DNA from: Acidithiobacillus sp.
GTDB lineage: Bacteria; Pseudomonadota; Gammaproteobacteria; Acidithiobacillales; Acidithiobacillaceae
Assembly (NCBI GenBank): GCA_028065135.1
Contig: JAPTWR010000094.1
Location: 1-10,347, forward strand
DNA length: 10,347 nucleotides
Direction of reading: 5' to 3'
The stretch's first letter is position 1, and each line of letters starts with the position of its first letter. The notes under the pieces were generated by a model, which was not told where the DNA came from, searched no databases, and worked only from the letters and a program-made list of their open reading frames with translations. Shown here piece after piece: positions 7,324-10,347 of the stretch. A program made the position numbers and the translations under genes.

Positions 7324-8459
7324 CAATTGACGATTCCCGTGTTGGCAAAGACCAGGGCAAGGATGGCATCGATAAGAATCACGACGGTGATGGACATGAC
7401 TACCGAGTTGGTGGTTTCCCGGCTCAGGCTGGTGGTGTTGGGCTTCACCTTGAGGCCATGAAAGCCGGCGATCCACGCGATGAGGATACCGAAGAGGACT
7501 CCTTTGAAAACGCCCAGCCACAAATTGAAACTGGGGACTACCACGGGCATTTGTTGGATAAAGAAGCGGTTGCTGATGCCGAGATCCACTTTGGCCACGA
7601 GCATGGCTCCGTACAGTCCGACCATATCGGTCCAGAGGACGAGCAGTGGCATCACCAGCGCCAGCCCAATGACCTTGGGCAGAATCAGACGGCGGGTCGG
7701 GGGGATGCCGAAAGTGCGCAGGGCATCCAGTTCTTCGGTTACGCACATGCCGCCGATTTGCGCGGTAAACGCCGAGCCGGAACGCCCCGAGAGAATGATG
7801 GCGGTGATCAGCGGGCCAAACTCACGCAGTATGCTCAGACCCGCAATGTTGATGATATAAATGTTGGCGCCGTATTGGGCGAGCGTCGAGGCCGACTGAA
7901 AGGAAATCACCACGCCGATGAGGAAGCCGATCAGGGTGAGGATGGGCAATGAATTCGGTCCGGTATTGACGATGGTGGCGGAGATTTCGCGCCAGGGAAA
8001 GCTTCGCGGGTGGCGCAGGCCACGCCCGAACTCCAGCAGCAGAGCACCCATGAGCAGAAAAAGTCCCCAGAGGTCGCGTCCGGTTTCTATCAGGAAGGCG
8101 CCGAGCTGGTCGAGAAAATGCCAGGGATGCCGGGGTCGCTCCGCGACGGGTTGGATATCCGCCAGACGGGCGAAGATGCTGTGATGCTGGTCGGCCATCC
8201 GGATATTGTTGGGCAGGTGATTGCCCCATGCGCGCCAAAGCAGGAGAGCCCCGGCGCTGTCGAGGACCTCGACTGCCGAGAGATCCCAGCATACTTCCGG
8301 GCTGATGTTCCGCAGTGCCGCTTCCTGTGCCGCGAATCTCCCGCCGATACGCCGCAATGTCCAGCGTCCGCTGAGGCGCAGCGTTCCATCATCGCACTCC
8401 CATCGCGGTTGGTGCGCACTGTTTTTGGCGGTGTGCGGGTCTGGGCTTTTCTCGGTCAT
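7323..8459 (-). CDS. mlaE: MlaE-family permease with fused N-terminal STAS domain
   Basis: This is an inner-membrane permease of a Mla-type phospholipid transporter, 378 residues against about 260 for E. coli MlaE. The extra N-terminus (about 20-105) looks like a STAS domain, with DLSAVEVLDSAGALLLW (59-75) matching the conserved Asp and Ser of that fold; it would replace the separate MlaB subunit. The permease domain (about 115-378) holds membrane segments around 165-190, 200-230, 262-290, 318-335 and 352-375, and the signature LREFGPLITAIILSGRSGSAFTAQIG (211-236) followed by TEELDALRTFGI. The ATG at 8459 is the first in-frame start that fits; AGGGA lies directly against it, too near for normal use, and a -10-like box 8 nt upstream hints at a near-leaderless mRNA. 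It is divergent from the LEA14-like gene and ends overlapping mlaF by one base. Confidence 0.9.
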   Translation of the reverse strand: MTEKSPDPHTAKNSAHQPRWECDDGTLRLSGRWTLRRIGGRFAAQEAALRNISPEVCWDLSAVEVLDSAGALLLWRAWGNHLPNNIRMADQHHSIFARLADIQPVAERPRHPWHFLDQLGAFLIETGRDLWGLFLLMGALLLEFGRGLRHPRSFPWREISATIVNTGPNSLPILTLIGFLIGVVISFQSASTLAQYGANIYIINIAGLSILREFGPLITAIILSGRSGSAFTAQIGGMCVTEELDALRTFGIPPTRRLILPKVIGLALVMPLLVLWTDMVGLYGAMLVAKVDLGISNRFFIQQMPVVVPSFNLWLGVFKGVLFGILIAWIAGFHGLKVKPNTTSLSRETTNSVVMSITVVILIDAILALVFANTGIVN

Positions 8460-8466
8460 TCCCTGG

Positions 8467-8474
8467 GTTATACT
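8467..8474. promoter_or_regulatory. Shared, near-symmetrical -10 box of divergent mlaE and LEA14-like genes
   Basis: The plus strand reads GTTATACT: TATACT (8469-8474) faces the LEA14-like gene, and its complement gives TATAAC (8467-8472) facing mlaE. The two boxes overlap on one TATA core. No good -35 is seen for either direction (TCCTGC and CTTTTC at 17-nt spacing are poor). The gap between the two start codons is only 44 nt, so both promoters must lie about here. Confidence 0.4.
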
Positions 8475-8503
8475 CGACGACTGACGTTTGCAGGAGTGCT
8501 CGG

Positions 8504-9007
8504 ATGGCCATTGTCGCACGAAGTTCCCGCATCACCCAACGGTTTCGCTGCTGGGTTGCGTTGCTGGTCGCGCTGCCCCTCAGCGCCTGCGGAGCCTTCC
8601 CTGCTCACCAGCCGGAAGTGCAGTTGCTGAATATTCAGCCCGAAACGGTAGGACTGGTCGCGCAGACTTTTATGCTGTCGCTCAAGGTCAGCAACCCCAA
8701 TGACAGCGCGCTCCATGCCAAGGCGGGGGAGGCGCGCTTGTATGTGCGGGATCGGCAGGTGGCCTACGGATTGCTGGACAAGCCGATCGAGGTGCCCGCC
8801 TATGGTAGCGCCACGGTGAGCATCCCGGTCACAGGCAATTTTCTGACATTGCTGGGGGATCTCGGCAGTATCAGCGCCGGGGCGGGGCTCCCCTATACCG
8901 TCAAAGGTTATCTGGTGACCGGCATGTTCGATATGCGGGTACCTTTTACCGTCACTGGTGCTTTGCATCTGCCGCTGTCGCCGAGTCCCAGCGCAGTTTT
9001 GCCTTGA
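8504..9007 (+). CDS. LEA14/WHy-domain lipoprotein
   Basis: A 167-residue protein with a basic start, hydrophobic segment (about 17-27) and lipobox LSAC with Cys29, so probably lipid-anchored in the envelope. Residues about 38-157 look like a LEA type 2 (WHy) beta-sandwich: VQLLNIQPETVGLVAQTFMLSLKVSNPNDSAL, including the family's hallmark N-P-N motif at 64-66, then repeated beta strands ending VPFTVTGALHLPL. Such small lipoproteins are widespread in proteobacteria and have no firmly known job; stress or envelope roles are guessed. AGGAG 7 nt upstream of the ATG supports the start. It diverges from mlaE over 44 nt and its last 56 nt overlap the convergent nuclease-family gene. Confidence 0.88.
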   Translation: MAIVARSSRITQRFRCWVALLVALPLSACGAFPAHQPEVQLLNIQPETVGLVAQTFMLSLKVSNPNDSALHAKAGEARLYVRDRQVAYGLLDKPIEVPAYGSATVSIPVTGNFLTLLGDLGSISAGAGLPYTVKGYLVTGMFDMRVPFTVTGALHLPLSPSPSAVLP

Positions 9008-9728
9008 GGGCGAGGTGGTCGGAGAGGGGCTCGGTGACGGTTTCAATCATCGTGAATTCCAGGTCAGGGCTACAGAGGATGTGATCGAAGGAAAAGCGCG
9101 GTGACCAGCTGGGAAAGGTCGGTGGGCTCCAGGGCGGCGCCTGCAGGCCACTTTCATTGAGGAGCAGGCGCATTTCCGGGGAGCGCGCCGTGCAGTTCAG
9201 GTCGCCCATGAGAATGAGATTCGGGCGTCCGCGCAGGCGTTGGGCGAGATCGCGTATCTGACTGAGGCGCGCATGACGGCTGAGGCCGAGGTGGGTGATG
9301 ATCACTGTCAGGGATCTTCCACCAGCGTTGAGCCGGTTTTCCAGCATGCCGCGCCCATTCATGAAGCTGGGCAGGGAATGCGCTATGGTCTCTTCAATCG
9401 GCCAGCGGGAGAGAATGCCATTGCTGTGCTGGGCAAAGTCGCCGAAGTCACGGGTACGTTGTTGCGCCCAGTAAGGGAAATGGGCGCGGTCAGCGAGAAA
9501 ACCCGCCTGGTTGACATACTGGCTGCGAAAAGAGCCGGCATCGACTTCGTTGAGTCCGGCGACGTCGGTTCCCTCCAAGACCGCGGCGATCCGCTCCAGG
9601 TTGCGCAGACTCTGACCATGGGGCATCACGTACTTCCAGCCGTGCAGGAACATGTGCCGGGCGCGGTGGGAGCCGATGCCCACCTGGATGTTGAAGGACG
9701 TCACAGAAAACTCTGAGGTCTCAGTCAT
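8952..9728 (-). CDS. Endonuclease/exonuclease/phosphatase (EEP) family protein
   Basis: A predicted metal-dependent phosphoesterase of the EEP/DNase I-like fold, 258 residues, without a visible signal peptide. All core motifs are present: SFNIQ (Asn13), LNEVD (Glu61), HSNGILSRWP (101-110), THLGLS (His146), GDLN (Asp176, Asn178), SFDHIL (Asp215, His216) and the final SDH (Asp237, His238). The metal-binding and catalytic set appears intact, so it should be active; DNA, RNA, lipid headgroups or small phosphates are all possible substrates and the sequence does not decide. The start ATG lies inside the stop region of the preceding gene (ATGACTGA, 8-nt overlap) with no ribosome binding site, so it is translationally coupled. 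It is third in the operon after the MoeB-like and JAB-like genes. Its 3' end overlaps the convergent LEA14-like gene by 56 nt. Confidence 0.9.
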   Translation of the reverse strand: MTETSEFSVTSFNIQVGIGSHRARHMFLHGWKYVMPHGQSLRNLERIAAVLEGTDVAGLNEVDAGSFRSQYVNQAGFLADRAHFPYWAQQRTRDFGDFAQHSNGILSRWPIEETIAHSLPSFMNGRGMLENRLNAGGRSLTVIITHLGLSRHARLSQIRDLAQRLRGRPNLILMGDLNCTARSPEMRLLLNESGLQAPPWSPPTFPSWSPRFSFDHILCSPDLEFTMIETVTEPLSDHLALKAKLRWDSATAADAKHQ

Positions 9729-10071
9729 GGTCGAGTTCGATATCGAGTTCCTGCCAGGCCGCGCCATCCCCCGCGCGGGAGAAGGCGCGCAGGACGATCA
9801 CCCCTTTGGTATCCGCAGCCAGCAATATCTGGTAGGGCGTGCCGATGGGGACGATATCCGCGATCGGCGCGGCGGCATGGGCGTAATGTGCGAAAGATGT
9901 TTCGCCTCGGGACTGGATCAACGCGGACGCTGCGGCAAGGTTCGCCGGTGGGCAGGGATAGATGGAGACCGGCATGTCGGCGGTAGCGCCGATAAGTCCT
10001 TCGCCAACACCGGATTGCAGGTCTGCGAGCAGGGCGTTGGCCAGGGTGCGTGGCAGTTTCAGGCGCCTCAT
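9721..10071 (-). CDS. Small protein resembling a degenerate JAB/MPN (Mov34) domain
   Basis: A 116-residue protein. The start is fixed by an ATGA overlap with the MoeB-like gene upstream; its stop overlaps the EEP gene by 8 nt. The pattern recalls the JAB/MPN fold found beside MoeB/ThiF genes: LKLPRTLANALLADL (helix 1), GEGLIG (24-29; like the ECCGLLLG strand), SIYPCPPANLA (36-46; like VVPLPNVA), FAHYAHAAAPIADI (60-73; where active members have HSHP...S..D) and YQILLAADTKGVIVLRAF (80-97; like YLIVSL...VRAW). The JAMM zinc/protease residues are not intact: H-x-H reads Y-A-H and the S-x2-D spacing is lost, although Glu24, His62, His65 and Asp72 are nearby. If the assignment holds it is likely a non-catalytic or altered relative. 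The fold assignment is pattern matching by eye and moderate at best; that it is a real gene is much surer. Confidence 0.7.
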   Translation of the reverse strand: MRRLKLPRTLANALLADLQSGVGEGLIGATADMPVSIYPCPPANLAAASALIQSRGETSFAHYAHAAAPIADIVPIGTPYQILLAADTKGVIVLRAFSRAGDGAAWQELDIELDHD

Positions 10072-10347
10072 GCGCAGACGCCACAGGCCGGGTCGCGGCG
10101 CAAGGCGATCTGCCGCCACTGCCAGCTTTGCGCATCCACCAGCAGGAGTTGGCCGGCCAGCGGGGAATGGCCGGTGCACAGCAGGCGGATGGCTTCTGCT
10201 GCCTGCATGCTGCCGAGTACACCGAGGAGTGGGCCAAGGACGCCGCTGCGTGAGCAGGTATCTTCGGTATCCTCTACGCCGTCCGGGTAGAGACAGGCAT
10301 AGCAGGCGCTTTCCGATACACGAAAATCAAAGACGGCGAGTTGCCCT
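10068..10347 (-). CDS. MoeB/ThiF-type E1-like adenylyltransferase, C-terminal 92 residues (partial)
   Basis: Proteins of this family adenylate the C-terminal glycine of ubiquitin-fold sulfur carriers (MoeB acts on MoaD, ThiF on ThiS). The visible part matches the C-terminal half of E. coli MoeB: GQLAVFDF, the first zinc cysteine pair in CYACLYP, then GVLGPLLGVLGSMQAAEAIRLL, QLLLVDAQSWQWRQIALRRDP and the second zinc pair CGVC just before the stop. The nucleotide-binding N-terminus lies beyond the window edge. The stop overlaps the next gene's ATG by ATGA. Whether it serves MoaD, ThiS or both cannot be told from this part, so I give no symbol. With thiS in the same region and no thiF beside it, a role in ThiS activation is possible. 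Confidence 0.93.
   Translation of the reverse strand, partial: GQLAVFDFRVSESACYACLYPDGVEDTEDTCSRSGVLGPLLGVLGSMQAAEAIRLLCTGHSPLAGQLLLVDAQSWQWRQIALRRDPACGVCA

Noticed and set aside
1..10347. Search for a defence system, toxin-antitoxin pair, CRISPR array, tRNA, insertion sequence, prophage or attachment site.
   Set aside because: No repeats with regular spacing, no terminal inverted repeats with a transposase, and no tRNA-like clover leaf was seen; almost all of the sequence is accounted for by housekeeping or envelope genes.

Overview
The window is a gene-dense, GC-rich (roughly 60% by eye) piece of a Gram-negative proteobacterial chromosome. Two lipobox lipoproteins, a Mla-type outer-membrane lipid transporter and the peptidoglycan-recycling ligase Mpl point to a diderm. 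The protein flavours (CarA, ThiG, Mpl, UbiX) make an Acidithiobacillus-like organism my best guess, but this is from memory and not from a search. I see no tRNA, rRNA, CRISPR array, insertion sequence or phage gene.

Layout. (1) Positions 1-1885, minus strand: carA-carB (carbamoyl-phosphate synthetase), overlapping by 8 nt, with carB cut by the window edge. (2) Positions 1886-2118: a divergent intergenic region. It holds a good sigma70-type promoter for carAB, directly followed by a terminator-like hairpin with a seven-U tract in a leader of only about 60 nt, and a separate promoter candidate for the divergent gene. (3) Positions 2119-2805, plus: an unrecognised lipoprotein with a Pro/Ala-rich linker and a four-cysteine domain. 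(4) Positions 2909-6539, plus: thiS, thiG, an unrecognised acidic 196-residue protein, mpl and ubiX, closely spaced and probably one transcription unit. The promoter in front of thiS would give a leaderless mRNA. (5) Positions 6472-8459, minus: a STAS-MlaE fusion permease followed by MlaF ATPase. (6) Positions 8504-9007, plus: a small LEA14/WHy-type lipoprotein, divergent from mlaE over a shared -10 box. (7) Positions 8952-10347, minus: the C-terminus of a MoeB/ThiF-type E1-like enzyme, a small protein that looks like a degenerate JAB/MPN domain, and an endonuclease/exonuclease/phosphatase-family protein, all three translationally overlapping.

How it fits together. carAB supplies carbamoyl phosphate for pyrimidines and arginine. 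thiS-thiG make the thiazole of thiamine and need an E1-like adenylyltransferase; no thiF is next to them, but a MoeB/ThiF-like gene lies 7 kb away in the same window. Mpl recycles murein peptide and MlaEF moves phospholipid between membranes, so the middle of the window is rich in envelope maintenance. UbiX makes prenyl-FMN for ubiquinone decarboxylation.

The genes are mostly conventional housekeeping. I do not see a clear undescribed defence or mobile system. The best leads are the terminator hairpin in the carAB leader, the MoeB / JAB-like / nuclease operon, two convergent gene pairs that overlap tail to tail (68 and 56 nt), and promoters that start mRNAs at or next to the start codon.
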